Positions 46,601-55,842 of a DNA stretch of 64,000 nt are shown piece by piece. The number at the start of each line of letters is the position of its first letter. The stretch's first letter is position 1. The stretch is from assembly GCA_942493375.1 (NCBI GenBank), contig OW818698.1:2170001-2234000 (forward strand), written 5' to 3'. The notes beneath the pieces are model-generated. The model had not been told where the DNA came from, ran no database searches, and saw only the letters and a list, made by a program, of their open reading frames with translations. Origin of the DNA: G942493375 sp942493375. Lineage in GTDB: Bacteria > Armatimonadota > UBA5829. The position numbers were made by a program, and so were the translations under genes.

Positions 46601-48188
46601 AGTCTACAAGTGCACGGCTTGTATAATATGACCCGCTTTGCTTTCTACCAACAGCTGCTTTCAGATAAGCTGTGCCTTTGGGTATAGGTTTGGCATCTGT
46701 TCGGATAGGTTTCTTCGGAGCCTTAGATTCGGTAGACTCTTCATCTTCTTCAGACTCTTCGTCATCGGTTGGTTCAAAATCGTCTTCAGGCTCATCCGCC
46801 GGTTCAGAATCGATGATCCGTGCTTCACCTATCACCTGCTCACCCCTGCGGGAAGCCAGATCAGCCCTCTGTTCTGCTTTCACAAGAAGTTCCTTGCCGT
46901 CGAGTTTTACACGCCAGAGTTCAGTATCCGTGATTGCAATTGTCTGCTCCAGTAAACCTTCATAAATACTTCCAAGATGCTCGACATCGAGTTCCCGGTA
47001 ACTGACTGGCTGCTTACCTGCACCGCGTTTACCCTCAACACGTGTCAGATAGTCCAACACCTCAGCCACAACGGCATCACCCCATGTCAGACTTTCAATG
47101 AAGTGGGTGGAACCGGGATTGTCAGGGCTAACATCAAAGAGAGCTCCTCCATAGGCAGGTATCCGACCTTCAGGACCCAGGTCTACACCCTGGCGAAGCA
47201 GGTTGAATAATGCTCTGACCGTGGACTCAAAGAAACACTTAACATGCTTGCCTCCCTGGCGAGGGTCAGTTTCAGGATTCGTTGCCCTGCGTGATAAACG
47301 AGTGAGGGAATACCCATCCCGATACGTCGGCAGGTCCATCGGAAGCAAACTCCGGGACTCGGCATAGAGTATGAATAGCAGTCGATATAGAACCTTCAAC
47401 GTCTGGCTGTAAAGTATAGGAAGCAGCTCATCACGTGGTATGGCGTTAAGCCTGTCATGGTTACGGGGATTGTCCATCACTCCCTGGCAAAAGGACACTA
47501 TGGCGTTCTGAACCTGCATCCCAAGGTTCTCATTAACCTTCTGCATGTGGTCGCGACCAAGCGTGACGACACGGTCCAAAACACACGGAGCAGTCTGCCA
47601 GGATCCATTCTGCAAAAGCGCCCAGGCAACTTTCCAGGCATCCAGGCCATCACTACCTGCATCCGCTATAGCACTAAGATCGAACTCTATTGAAGATGAA
47701 AGGAAGCCCTCGGTGCGCCGTACAATCCGCATACGGTAGGCGTTAATCAGGATACCCCAATTAAGCCCGGTCTCTTCAAGGACCCTGACCAAGCTCAATG
47801 ACGGTGCAAAACGGCGGTGGAAACCATCAGGTGCTGCATCCATCGAAGCATCTGGTGAAATAGCTACTATACGTGCTATTGGACCATTTGGACCGATCAA
47901 CGCACGTCCGGCGTCTTCTGCACCTACATCAGTGTCAATCTTTACACGTTCTTCAAGATTCCAGCCGAAGATCTCCGCAAGGGGTTCAAGGAGAAGAGAC
48001 TCGGTAGACTTGACCTGCCTGCGGTCACGCAAAGCCTTCTGCGCCTCGCGCACAGTCCGGAATGCATGTTTGAAACTCTCCTGAGCAGATGTCTGCCCGG
48101 TATACTCGCGGAGAGATGGCTCTTCCCAAATCAGACGGGTAAGAAAGTAATCACTAAAGGCATCACCTATGACATTAAATGCACTCAC
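43680..48188 (-). CDS. Large Eco57I/PglX-type adenine methylase (DrmMI-like)
   Basis: 1502 residues from GTG 48188, overlapping the helicase stop as GTGA, with AGGAGGTGG just upstream. SAM motif I is KIADPAMGSGHFLVGATRR; the catalytic motif is TIIGNPPWDKM, the NPPW of gamma-class N6-adenine methylases. An acidic segment (about 475-500, SEEDEESTES) separates N-terminal from catalytic parts. The long C-terminal part would recognise the target. Such large solo methylases, next to an SNF2 and a DUF1998-type helicase, mark class 1 DISARM and related phage defences, in which they tag self-DNA. Confidence 0.85.
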   Translation of the reverse strand: MSAFNVIGDAFSDYFLTRLIWEEPSLREYTGQTSAQESFKHAFRTVREAQKALRDRRQVKSTESLLLEPLAEIFGWNLEERVKIDTDVGAEDAGRALIGPNGPIARIVAISPDASMDAAPDGFHRRFAPSLSLVRVLEETGLNWGILINAYRMRIVRRTEGFLSSSIEFDLSAIADAGSDGLDAWKVAWALLQNGSWQTAPCVLDRVVTLGRDHMQKVNENLGMQVQNAIVSFCQGVMDNPRNHDRLNAIPRDELLPILYSQTLKVLYRLLFILYAESRSLLPMDLPTYRDGYSLTRLSRRATNPETDPRQGGKHVKCFFESTVRALFNLLRQGVDLGPEGRIPAYGGALFDVSPDNPGSTHFIESLTWGDAVVAEVLDYLTRVEGKRGAGKQPVSYRELDVEHLGSIYEGLLEQTIAITDTELWRVKLDGKELLVKAEQRADLASRRGEQVIGEARIIDSEPADEPEDDFEPTDDEESEEDEESTESKAPKKPIRTDAKPIPKGTAYLKAAVGRKQSGSYYTSRALVDFLVRRAIDPLVKNKTPQEILSLKIADPAMGSGHFLVGATRRLGEHLLAAYRDEVSNIMSQIQNLTENEVLCDADIPSDLQRVWKDDIRALAVCRLLVAGNCIYGVDKNPLAVDLAKVSLWLTTAAADHPLTFLDHRLQCGDSLLGLDTDMLLQAPEVKQKTGKSKGKKDSSSDSPTIQLDMLESMFDIAGEKLRQKLARAMMHLKTIRRLVDENPLDFVNQRLAYSAMQGELSEFITLHDMRIGTALTPGASVVPIDTALSDLGKLERISDDTLISGSDAVEKGGKAKAFCWQLMFPDVWFDEKGIRRKDAGFSTIIGNPPWDKMKPNEREFYSEIDPTVWDYQGTARKRFISGLLVKTPHLQERWDEHVQTIAAQSKFLLNETIYTHQTAIADGKKTGGDPDCFKFFLERAFHLLQYKGRAGLIVPSGIQSSQGCTALRKMLLDDCSLESICKLDNERTIFPGVHHNQKFDLVVFSKGGSTLKFTAAFYRWEPAEVLLSFDTDPRSVTVDIALIHSLDLEQYPIVEVRNPTELDTVWRIYKQFPKLGKKVERTWNIGFNGGLHMTNDAHLFREGARLAEMGAKMILGRKWETSEDHYYTSSPNMFVHAVRDIDSKGRIHFSGDLDSKKIAFTHSGYIFKTEEHQLEVLPVIPAATYVPLYEGRLVHQFDHTAKAYVSGSGARSKWRELEFPEKEILPHYFMAESHFSSFAYRAGFCDVTGQTNERSALAAIIPQYLPCGNTVSMATTNDTGLAMLWISILNSFTVDWLLRLRVSNHLNFFLVNKLPMPRPSLDSPSAHTIVMSATRLTCFTSEMADLWNELAIDYPEELSFPWTMDKATTDLHERAKLRARIDALVAELYGISLAEYALILSTFPLLDRDQPPLEGDVFIRMTKSGEKVTPRSFITRDKALLAYFELKGETPPDDIVKFFSNAGVDISRQTGPIRDLRERVFFAEEVLGAVAYVPTKAGAGK

Positions 48189-51142
48189 GATACCACCTCC
48201 TGTGGTATTCGCAGCAGCACTCCAAGAGGTTCCACAACCGGCTCATCGAACTCCAATCGACGACGCAGGCATTTCTCTCTTTCGATTGCCCGTTGTTGGT
48301 GATCACGAAGTCGTCTCTTCACTGCAGGAGGCAGCACATCTTCCTGTTTTCCAAATAGGTTCGTTTGGTTATACTCCTCAGCATATCGGCTAATGATTGA
48401 CTGCACCGTAGCCCGATCCCATACTCTGAGTTCTTCCAGGAGTTTTATCTGCTCAAATCCCCGAAAAGTCACTGTATTGTGTTTCCAGTCTCGAACACGG
48501 CGTGTAGCTTCATCGAGTGCTAGTTCTTGAGCGCTTTGCCACCACTCTCCGAAAATTGCTTCAATCTGTGGCAGTTGGACATTTCCAAGGCTTTGTCGTC
48601 CCATTATCTCCATATCAGAATCATTTGGTGCTGTGATACTAAGGTCCTGTATGACTCGCACAATCTCAATACGCTGAGTCTCTTCTCCTTCACCATCCCG
48701 CAGAGTTACAACAAATGTAGCAAAAACCTCAGGAGCGTCAACATCATCTGCAATTTGATATGCCAACCTGTTATGCCCTTCAGTATATTGTGTAGATTTC
48801 ACCCATCGGATTGCAGCGCCTACTAGTGGATGTTCATCGTGAAGAACAAAATCTGGATGTATATCAGGTGACTGCGCATCGCCGGGAGCAAGCAGGCCAG
48901 TGTACTCCGAGAGCACATCACCACCTGTCCATTCTACGGGCGTTGTGACTGAAAGACAGCTACCTGTTCTGGTAACCTGGCCACCCGCAGCCTTAACCGC
49001 AAGTTCCACAAACTGATCTGCCGGTATAGTGATTTTGCTTCCTGAAGCAGCTGCAGTATCTGCAGACTTCACTTCGCCAGCATCCAATGCACCTGTTCCG
49101 AGCTTCTCTGCAAGTGTAGAATCTGCGCCTCGGTTTATCTCTTCATCAATCTGCCTCTCGGCAGCTTCAATCGCCTTGAGAGTGTTTACAGGACATTCAG
49201 CCAGAAGTTTATCGATCCTATCCTGTTGAATACGTCCAAGGACATCGCCAACCGAACCCAGGGTCTTGATCTGGTTCTCTATCTTCATTATGAGACGTTT
49301 GAGAACTTCGCCATCATATGTGTTTTTGGCATAAAGGAATGATATAAATGGCGTCTGTTTTTGACCGTAGCGGTCGATACGCCCGTTGCGTTGTTCCAGC
49401 CGGTTAGGATTGTAAGGCAAATCGAAATGGATCATCCGGTGACAACGTTCCTGAAGGTTCAAGCCTTCTCCGGCAACATCATTGGCGAGTAGAACCAATA
49501 TGTTTGGATCTGAGTGGAAAGCACGGAGAGTCTCTTCTCGCTTTCCTGGTTCAATATCTCCTGTCAGAACAACCATTCGTCCGTCGTAGCCGCCCCGTTT
49601 CAGATGCTCCTCCATGGCATTTACAGTATCTGTAAACTCGCTGAAGACTATTACTTTATCTGTTGGAGACTCTGCATGAAGGGACATCAGTTCGTTTTGA
49701 ATAGCGACGAGTTTACTGTCAGGCGCAACCGCACAGTCTTGGAGCAGGCTTTGGAGACTGTGCAGAGCGTCTTCTTCACTCGCAATATGCCGAAGATGGG
49801 TGCCCTCACGACGCAGAATAGTAAGCAGGTTGCGGTGTGCATCACGTTCTAGCAGTGCCATGTCGGGATCAGAAAGTGTCTCACCTCTCCTCAGAGCCCG
49901 TATATGCTCTCGCCGCAGTTCTACCTGGTCAGACTTGGCCCCAAGATTCTCAAGGCGGTTTGAAATAGTCCTGATCAGGGCTGCTCGTGATGATGCAGCT
50001 CTCTTACGAAGGACTGTAGCCACCAACTTGATAGCTTCACGGTCTATTCCTGGAGCCTTTTCGGCAATCTCGTCCAGCTTACTTGCCTCAGCCATTACTG
50101 CAGCGTGTAGACGCAGTTCAGCCTCCGTAAGAGTTACGGGAATATCCTTGACCGGTGCACGTGGTATAAACTTAGGACTGCCATCAGGTGTGACGATATG
50201 CCGTTTCAGGCGACGGACCACATACTTCTCATATCTCGGGTAATGAAGATCAGTGCATGGAAGAACCAGTGACGGTTCAAGTAGTTCCAGAAGAGAAGAA
50301 AGGCTTTCATCATAGCCATCATGCGGAGTCGCTGAAAGCAAGAAGAGTGCATCTGTTGCGCCGGACAACCAACGAGCCAGGCGATGACGGTCCGTGATGT
50401 CGTCTTCATTCCGGTTTGAAGCCAGGTGATGGGCTTCATCAACCACAACAACATCCCAGCGGCTGGCAGAAAGACTCTGGAACTCGCCATCCCGACGCTT
50501 AATATAATCGACTGATGCAATCACTCGCGACTCACTGCTCCATGGGTTGGCATCAAAATCCAAAGCACGCCGTTTCTCTCTAACACCCTCGGAATCAAGT
50601 ATAGTGAAGTTGAAACCAAACCTATTGCGGAGTTCATCACGCCACTGCTTTTGTATGCCTGCCGGACAGACTATCAATACCCGGTTAGCACGACGCCGAA
50701 CAGTTAGTTCCCGGAGCAGAATGCCAGCTTCGATTGTCTTACCAAGTCCAACATCATCAGCCAGAAGCAAGCGTGGACGTGGGAGAGACAAAGCTCTGAG
50801 AGCAGGTACATACTGGTATGGTTCAAAGTTAACCCTGGTCCTGACAGCGGACACGAGAACATCCCCGGGGGGAGCCATCTCAAGCAAGTAAGCTTGATGC
50901 AACAAGCGAAACCGCGCTATCCTGCCGATGTTCGACAGATCCAAATCATGTGATCCCTCAGCATCAATACTGTCGATAGGATGGATCACAGATATTACTT
51001 GTCCACGTAAATCACCATCAAGTCCACGCAGCTGCAGCATACAAGCTTCTCCTCCGGCTTGATGCAGCAACATCTCGGAGGAGACCACAATAAATCTCTC
51101 GCCCCTGCAATGAACAGTCATACCTGGTGAAAACGTGAGCAT
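48185..51142 (-). CDS. drmD: SNF2-family helicase of a DISARM-like system
   Basis: 985 residues, ATG 51142 after AGGAAAGAGAG. The helicase has Walker A DDVGLGKTIEAG, VVVDEAHHLAS, SATPHDGYDESL and the C-terminal core EGLNLQERC...LPYNPNRLEQRNGRIDRYGQ. The opening region and the phrase RPRLLLADDVGLGKTIEAGILLREL match the DISARM helicase DrmD as I know it. The C-terminal 350 residues are unknown. It is the first gene of the three-gene operon, and its stop overlaps the methylase start. I cannot see the phospholipase-D type nuclease DrmC. Confidence 0.78.
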   Translation of the reverse strand: MLTFSPGMTVHCRGERFIVVSSEMLLHQAGGEACMLQLRGLDGDLRGQVISVIHPIDSIDAEGSHDLDLSNIGRIARFRLLHQAYLLEMAPPGDVLVSAVRTRVNFEPYQYVPALRALSLPRPRLLLADDVGLGKTIEAGILLRELTVRRRANRVLIVCPAGIQKQWRDELRNRFGFNFTILDSEGVREKRRALDFDANPWSSESRVIASVDYIKRRDGEFQSLSASRWDVVVVDEAHHLASNRNEDDITDRHRLARWLSGATDALFLLSATPHDGYDESLSSLLELLEPSLVLPCTDLHYPRYEKYVVRRLKRHIVTPDGSPKFIPRAPVKDIPVTLTEAELRLHAAVMAEASKLDEIAEKAPGIDREAIKLVATVLRKRAASSRAALIRTISNRLENLGAKSDQVELRREHIRALRRGETLSDPDMALLERDAHRNLLTILRREGTHLRHIASEEDALHSLQSLLQDCAVAPDSKLVAIQNELMSLHAESPTDKVIVFSEFTDTVNAMEEHLKRGGYDGRMVVLTGDIEPGKREETLRAFHSDPNILVLLANDVAGEGLNLQERCHRMIHFDLPYNPNRLEQRNGRIDRYGQKQTPFISFLYAKNTYDGEVLKRLIMKIENQIKTLGSVGDVLGRIQQDRIDKLLAECPVNTLKAIEAAERQIDEEINRGADSTLAEKLGTGALDAGEVKSADTAAASGSKITIPADQFVELAVKAAGGQVTRTGSCLSVTTPVEWTGGDVLSEYTGLLAPGDAQSPDIHPDFVLHDEHPLVGAAIRWVKSTQYTEGHNRLAYQIADDVDAPEVFATFVVTLRDGEGEETQRIEIVRVIQDLSITAPNDSDMEIMGRQSLGNVQLPQIEAIFGEWWQSAQELALDEATRRVRDWKHNTVTFRGFEQIKLLEELRVWDRATVQSIISRYAEEYNQTNLFGKQEDVLPPAVKRRLRDHQQRAIEREKCLRRRLEFDEPVVEPLGVLLRIPQEVVS

Positions 51143-51225
51143 TCAAACTCTCTTTCCTGGTGTTGGTGTTTAGCTTACTTCGGCAGTTAGCTTGCTTATT
51201 CCTGCTGTTGACATAATGTGTAAAC

Positions 51226-51516
51226 TTGGAGCACCTGCAGATTGCCGGAATCACACTAACTGCAAACAGTTATGATGGATCAATCTGGAATATTGAACAT
51301 CGGGTAGGAGAGAGTAGTTTTGCTGATGAATTGTTTACTGGAAACGAAGTCTCACCAATGGATGAAGAAGAAATTGAAGTATTTTATTTGAGCACACTCG
51401 ATTTCTATATCAATAAAATGCTCAAGATATACAGGCAAGATAATCAGTTTAATACATGCCCTCCATTCTTTGCCAGCATATATCGACTCACAATCCAGGT
51501 TGCAAGTCCGATGTAG
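51226..51516 (+). CDS. Doubtful ORF between defence operon and primase (96 aa)
   Basis: Opens with TTG 51226, no clear ribosome site. The middle has a protein-like composition (acidic, aromatic: DEEEIEVFYLSTLDFYINKML), unlike a random frame. No family is recognised. It could be a gene remnant. The rest of 51143-51689 holds nothing I can support. Confidence 0.3.
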   Translation: MEHLQIAGITLTANSYDGSIWNIEHRVGESSFADELFTGNEVSPMDEEEIEVFYLSTLDFYINKMLKIYRQDNQFNTCPPFFASIYRLTIQVASPM

Positions 51517-51689
51517 ATAGTAACGGAAAGGATCCCCGCCCCATCGTGCATATGTTCAGGAAGTCATTGTTTTGCGGACATCCGAATAGCAGACTACTAC
51601 AGCTTGCCAATCGAACGCCCACAACACTACAGTTGGACACGCTAAACATCATATATTTCGACTTGCTCAGCGTGCCCGTAGACATTATC

Positions 51690-53924
51690 TTAGGGCTGGT
51701 TGAAGAACTCATCTAGAGTCATATCCACAGCCCCAGTGTCTGGAGGGAATTGCTGCGATGAGGGTTCATCCTCAACGAGCGGGTCCCAATCCATACACCT
51801 AGTAGTGATATTGACTTCACTGGTTTGTTTACCATAACTTTCCGGATCTGAGTCAGTGCAGTCAGTTTCGTCGGTTGCTTGAGGATCAATATCCCAACTG
51901 TCATATTCTTCTTGGCCAATAATAGGCTGAGGAAGTGAAGAGTTCCAGAAGGCTTCATACAAGGCCTCAGGCATTTCTTCTTCTGACGAGTAGTATTTTG
52001 AAGCAGGCATAAACGTGTCGCCCTGATCCTGCATTTCGTCGACTACAGAGGTCTCACTACCTGCAAACGAGACCGGCGAGACCGCATTTTTGCAAGTTTT
52101 CCCTTGAAGAGAGTTCTCCGTTTGAAGAGAATTTTCTGGAAAAGTTACAGAAACTTGGTCTCCTTGGTCTCCTCGGTCTCCGGACATGTCAGTTTCGCCA
52201 TTACCAGTATTCATTGTGTCGAGTAGTCCCAGACCTTTCCAGGCTTTCATCCTATTAAGGTTTCCGTCTTTGACACCAGGTATTCTGCGAATCTCCTCAT
52301 TGAACAAACGTTGTGTTTCATACCCTTCTTCCCCGGTTGCCTTGCTCCAGGACTGGTATGCATCCCAGAGCGCTTTCTTTGATACTGAAGCCGTCTTGAT
52401 CATTACGCAGCAGTCAGCCATGAACTCCTGCAATGCATCCTGTTCCTTTCTGTATTCATTGGTAGCGTCAACTATAACATCAGGCTCGTGCAGTCCATCT
52501 TTTTGCCACATCTGGAAACCTTGAACAGCCCAGTTTAGTATTCCAGGCAATTCTAGGAGCAACTTGTCGACCAGATGCTTATCTTGTTCTGCTTCTGGGA
52601 TAACCTCAGAGAACGGTATTAGTCGTATGCGTGACCATATACCCAGGTCTTTGCCTTTAATTGTAGGCTTATAATTTCCATAGAGCCAGATGTGAAACCC
52701 AACCTTGAAGTCCCTAGATTGGCAAAACAATTTTCTGGAGTCTTGTGTGTCCCCACCGCTCAGGTCTTTGATTAGGGACTCATTAAGTCTCTGACCTTCA
52801 CCGATCTCAGTACTGGACACAACACGTTTGCCAATCAAGTCGGCTTTTACCTCTGCCGCATTTCGTGATGATCTATACATCAGCAGTTCTGCGTCTACCT
52901 TCTTGAAATAATCTTTGCCGACTAAGGCCTTGAGTATTTCCAGTGTTACAGATTTCCCATTTCTTCCCTGACCATACAGGAAGAATATGCAGTGTTCAGA
53001 CACGTCTCCCGACAGTGAATAACCAATGCATCGCTGAAGGTATTCCCGTGCTTTTGTATCTGGTTGTACACGCTCCAGGAACTTGATCCAGGCTGGACAT
53101 TGCGCCACTGGGTCATGAACGATAGGATTCTGCTTTGTGATAAGGTTCTCACGCAGTGGAGTTAATAGGTGAGCTGATCGCAGATCAAGCGTACCATTTT
53201 TGACACATAGCAGGTATTGATCTGTGTCGAGTACATCGCTGACTATCGCCAGTTCAGAACGCATCAAGGCAAGCATATTATGCAGTCTGGATGCCGATTC
53301 TGAAGAAATTGCCCATTTTGATATTTCTTTGCGCAGGCTATCAGTTGTTGCATTTACGGCTTCAGCATGTATGGATCTTATTGTCTGCTTGGCAAGCTTC
53401 TCGATCCGTAGTGTTTCATCAGGTGCCCAACGAAAGTCATCCCAAATAATGAATGACTTAGCATCTGCAACATATCGGACATTTTGTCCATTAATCTGAA
53501 CAAAGCGTTCAGCATTGCCCAAGTCCGTGCAGGCAAATCCTGCAACCGAAGATTGTATAGAAGCAGCGTTTGCACATACTGACTCTGGTGTTTGTGCCCA
53601 TTCAGGTGCAGCCTCAACAAGTCGCAGGAGTTCATCTGCTGTCCCACCTGCATCTATCCAGTCGGTAACATCGCCCTTTTTCGCTAGTCCGGGGAGTTCC
53701 AGTACGCGAACTGTTCTGGCGTGTCCCAGCAGACTTTTCGCAATTGATTCTGCGTGAAGTCTACCAGGTTCATCATTGTCCGGCAGGACAACCACATCCG
53801 CGCCATCAAGTGATTCATTGTAGCAATCCTGCCACTTCCCTGCGCCTCCAGGATTGCAAGTTGCGCATTGACCAAAACTAGTCAATGAATGAACGTCTTT
53901 TTCGCCTTCAACAATGAAGATCAT
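51690..53924 (-). CDS. Toprim + D5/P4-type primase-helicase (C-terminal part)
   Basis: 744 residues from ATG 53924, which overlaps the upstream stop as ATGA. It opens directly into a Toprim core, MIFIVEGEKDV, with VVLPDNDEPGR as the acidic DxD-like site. After a linker (130-290) comes a superfamily 3 helicase: Walker A YGQGRNGKS near residue 330, then DLIGKRVVSSTEI and an LSGGDT segment, typical of D5/P4-family plasmid and phage replication proteins. The C-terminal 180 residues are acidic and disordered. With the zinc-finger gene before it, it forms a split primase. It would start replication of the excised element. Confidence 0.85.
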   Translation of the reverse strand: MIFIVEGEKDVHSLTSFGQCATCNPGGAGKWQDCYNESLDGADVVVLPDNDEPGRLHAESIAKSLLGHARTVRVLELPGLAKKGDVTDWIDAGGTADELLRLVEAAPEWAQTPESVCANAASIQSSVAGFACTDLGNAERFVQINGQNVRYVADAKSFIIWDDFRWAPDETLRIEKLAKQTIRSIHAEAVNATTDSLRKEISKWAISSESASRLHNMLALMRSELAIVSDVLDTDQYLLCVKNGTLDLRSAHLLTPLRENLITKQNPIVHDPVAQCPAWIKFLERVQPDTKAREYLQRCIGYSLSGDVSEHCIFFLYGQGRNGKSVTLEILKALVGKDYFKKVDAELLMYRSSRNAAEVKADLIGKRVVSSTEIGEGQRLNESLIKDLSGGDTQDSRKLFCQSRDFKVGFHIWLYGNYKPTIKGKDLGIWSRIRLIPFSEVIPEAEQDKHLVDKLLLELPGILNWAVQGFQMWQKDGLHEPDVIVDATNEYRKEQDALQEFMADCCVMIKTASVSKKALWDAYQSWSKATGEEGYETQRLFNEEIRRIPGVKDGNLNRMKAWKGLGLLDTMNTGNGETDMSGDRGDQGDQVSVTFPENSLQTENSLQGKTCKNAVSPVSFAGSETSVVDEMQDQGDTFMPASKYYSSEEEMPEALYEAFWNSSLPQPIIGQEEYDSWDIDPQATDETDCTDSDPESYGKQTSEVNITTRCMDWDPLVEDEPSSQQFPPDTGAVDMTLDEFFNQP

Positions 53925-54376
53925 TTGTCGCCACCAATGTCTTTCTTGATGGCGGGAAGGTTGTAAAGGACTTTGGTTACTCCATCCATATTCCATATCC
54001 AACCGCCATCATTGTCTGGTCTCCGTTGCCGAAAGTTCTTTGGTTCATATCGGACAACCTGATATAACAAATTGCCTGATTCATCGTTGTAGCTGTATGT
54101 CGCTACAATATCGCCGAGTTTGTCAACATCGGACTTGCTATTATCCTGTGGGAATAAGTCCTTGAGTCCCAAACCAAGGGCATTCACAATGCTTTCGGCA
54201 GTGCATCCGGCGTGACAATGGACTAGACATTCACCGCTCCAGCATTCACTAACAGATAGCGATGCATGTTGGTCACTGTGTGCTGGGCACAAAGCAGACC
54301 AGCCGGTCGTGGTCTTTTTGACACCGTGAAGCCTGATCAGAATGTTCTGTGTAGGATTCTCAAACAACGCAATCAT
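53921..54376 (-). CDS. CHC2 zinc-finger primase fragment (N-terminal part)
   Basis: 151 residues, ATG 54376 with GGAG ten bases upstream. The zinc-binding module is CPAHSDQHASLSV...CLVHCHAGC, the CHC2 type that opens bacterial primases. The chain goes on through YSYNDESGNLLYQVVRYEPK and ends IGGDK, exactly where a Toprim domain would follow in a single-chain primase. The following frame supplies that Toprim in the -1 direction via ATGA. So either two coupled genes or one gene with a programmed or accidental shift. Confidence 0.8.
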   Translation of the reverse strand: MIALFENPTQNILIRLHGVKKTTTGWSALCPAHSDQHASLSVSECWSGECLVHCHAGCTAESIVNALGLGLKDLFPQDNSKSDVDKLGDIVATYSYNDESGNLLYQVVRYEPKNFRQRRPDNDGGWIWNMDGVTKVLYNLPAIKKDIGGDK

Positions 54377-54585
54377 CTTGATAACTCCAATCTGATCGAC
54401 ATCACAGAATCCGTATCCATCGCGCCGAACGGCTGGATAGCAGCATCACAGTCTTTTACAGTGGACAATTTGTCCACATTTGGGTAAGATGTAAACAAAC
54501 GGAACAGCGAACAAGAACTCAACAAATCCGTTTTAAGGCCGTCTGAACCTGCCAGGGAACGGACGGCTCTATTTCTTTTTTTCAT
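54373..54585 (-). CDS. Small protein before the primase (70 aa)
   Basis: ATG 54585 with AAGGA eleven bases upstream; its stop overlaps the primase ATG as ATGA. The N-terminus is very basic (MKKRNRAVRS) and could bind nucleic acid; the rest is unremarkable. Coupling to the primase is its main support. Confidence 0.4.
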   Translation of the reverse strand: MKKRNRAVRSLAGSDGLKTDLLSSCSLFRLFTSYPNVDKLSTVKDCDAAIQPFGAMDTDSVMSIRLELSR

Positions 54586-54891
54586 CTGCAAATATTCCTT
54601 TCAAATAACTATAAATTGCGGTGCGTTTCGTCTTGCCAATGGCATAAGTAGATGTGATCCACTCCAGTTGCCATATCAGATGGTCAATCCAACTTTTGTC
54701 GGTAACCCAATGGGTTTGTATTACACTGTTTTTCGCTGAGTCTTTTCTAGCGCTTCTTCAGCTTCACGGCCCGTGAGCTTGCATCTGCCCAGGGAAATAC
54801 GCGAAACATTTGCTTGTCATTAGCTTCCTCCATTTTTCAAAGCAATTTCTATGTGTGTAGTTGTAACTATCTGCTTTCATCAACATTAGAG
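54586..54891. other. Gene-free gap within the replication module
   Basis: About 300 bases with no ORF that I can support and no clear terminator. It separates the primase set from the gene for a 131-residue hypothetical protein. It contains TATTACACTG-like AT-rich stretches but I see no iteron array or other origin signature. Confidence 0.4.
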
Positions 54892-55287
54892 TTAGTCTGG
54901 ATTAACCAGTTTATACTCCCGGAGTTTCTTGTATATCCAATCTATAGTTGATATATATACAAACAAAGATGAGTCGCCAAAACTCAATTTAACAGACTTA
55001 AAACCTATATATTTATCAAAACATTCATCTACTTCTAAAGTCATTGAGCCGGTCTCGTAGTAGTTCGCTCCATTTTTCTGGTAGTGTCTCTCAGCGGCAA
55101 AGCTGATTACAGAGGATCCGTATATACCGGTACTATATGACATGAGAAAGTTAAATGTCGTACCAGGATTTAGGGTGAATCCCACCCATGATGGTCCCAG
55201 CTCTCGCGTATATAACCAAACTGTCCGATCTCCTTTGAAAACCAGCTTCAAGTGCTTACCGCGATAAACCGTGATATCTTCTTTCAT
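54892..55287 (-). CDS. Hypothetical protein with beta-rich profile (131 aa)
   Basis: ATG 55287 is preferred: AAGGAG lies five bases upstream. The chain is rich in aromatic and beta-branched residues (KLVFKGDRTVWLYTREL, SSVISFAAERHYQ), suggesting a small beta-fold, and has no signal peptide. It lies between the excisionase-type gene and the primase genes. I do not recognise it. Confidence 0.65.
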   Translation of the reverse strand: MKEDITVYRGKHLKLVFKGDRTVWLYTRELGPSWVGFTLNPGTTFNFLMSYSTGIYGSSVISFAAERHYQKNGANYYETGSMTLEVDECFDKYIGFKSVKLSFGDSSLFVYISTIDWIYKKLREYKLVNPD

Positions 55288-55451
55288 AGTTACTCCTTGT
55301 AGTTGCCGCATAGTTAATATTTGTATGACTGCGTCAAAGGATACCCATTCTATCCTCTCTAAAATGATGGCTCGTAACGACGGAGTGGATCAATTAACTG
55401 TATTTATTATAGTCACGAAATCTGATCCTATAATAAACCCGGTCTGTCGCG

Positions 55452-55838
55452 TCATTTTTTGACATCTCCATTGATTGTCCTAAGCTGATCAGCCAGCCTT
55501 TGTTGTTCGAGGCACAGCAGTTTCTTAACGACAATCTCCGCAACTCTCTGTGCTCCGGTTTCGTCTACATAAACTCGCATTTCGGTAACTTGGGGATTCA
55601 TATCTCCAGTTTCAAGCATCCGATCTAGTGCAAGTCGAGGAATACGGATGGTAGAACCAATCTTTAACGCCGGAAACCGTCCCTCGATAATCGCCTTGTA
55701 GACCGAGCTCCGGGCACACCCCAGAATCTTTGCAACTTCACTAACACTAATCGCCGCGCAGCTGCAATCAAAGCCCGCTTCGGTTCCGTCTAAAGCGATT
55801 ACACCTGTTTTTTGGATATAGACTGTATTATTTTTCAT
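55452..55838 (-). CDS. Excisionase-type helix-turn-helix protein
   Basis: 128 residues from ATG 55838, with no clear ribosome site. Residues about 30-80 form a MerR/excisionase-like winged helix: AISVSEVAKILGCARSSVYKAIIEGRFPALKIGSTIRIPRLAL, given here only in part, with the typical SVSEVAKILG start and the KIGSTIRIP wing. Such proteins direct excision by bending attachment-site DNA. It is divergent from the repressor and reads under control of the operators at 56032-56084. An upstream mini-ORF ends four bases before its ATG, which suggests translational coupling. Confidence 0.8.
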   Translation of the reverse strand: MKNNTVYIQKTGVIALDGTEAGFDCSCAAISVSEVAKILGCARSSVYKAIIEGRFPALKIGSTIRIPRLALDRMLETGDMNPQVTEMRVYVDETGAQRVAEIVVKKLLCLEQQRLADQLRTINGDVKK

Positions 55839-55842
55839 TGTG

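Noticed and set aside
51226..51516. Confident gene between the defence operon and the primase
   Set aside because: TTG start without ribosome site and no family match; kept only as a doubtful ORF.
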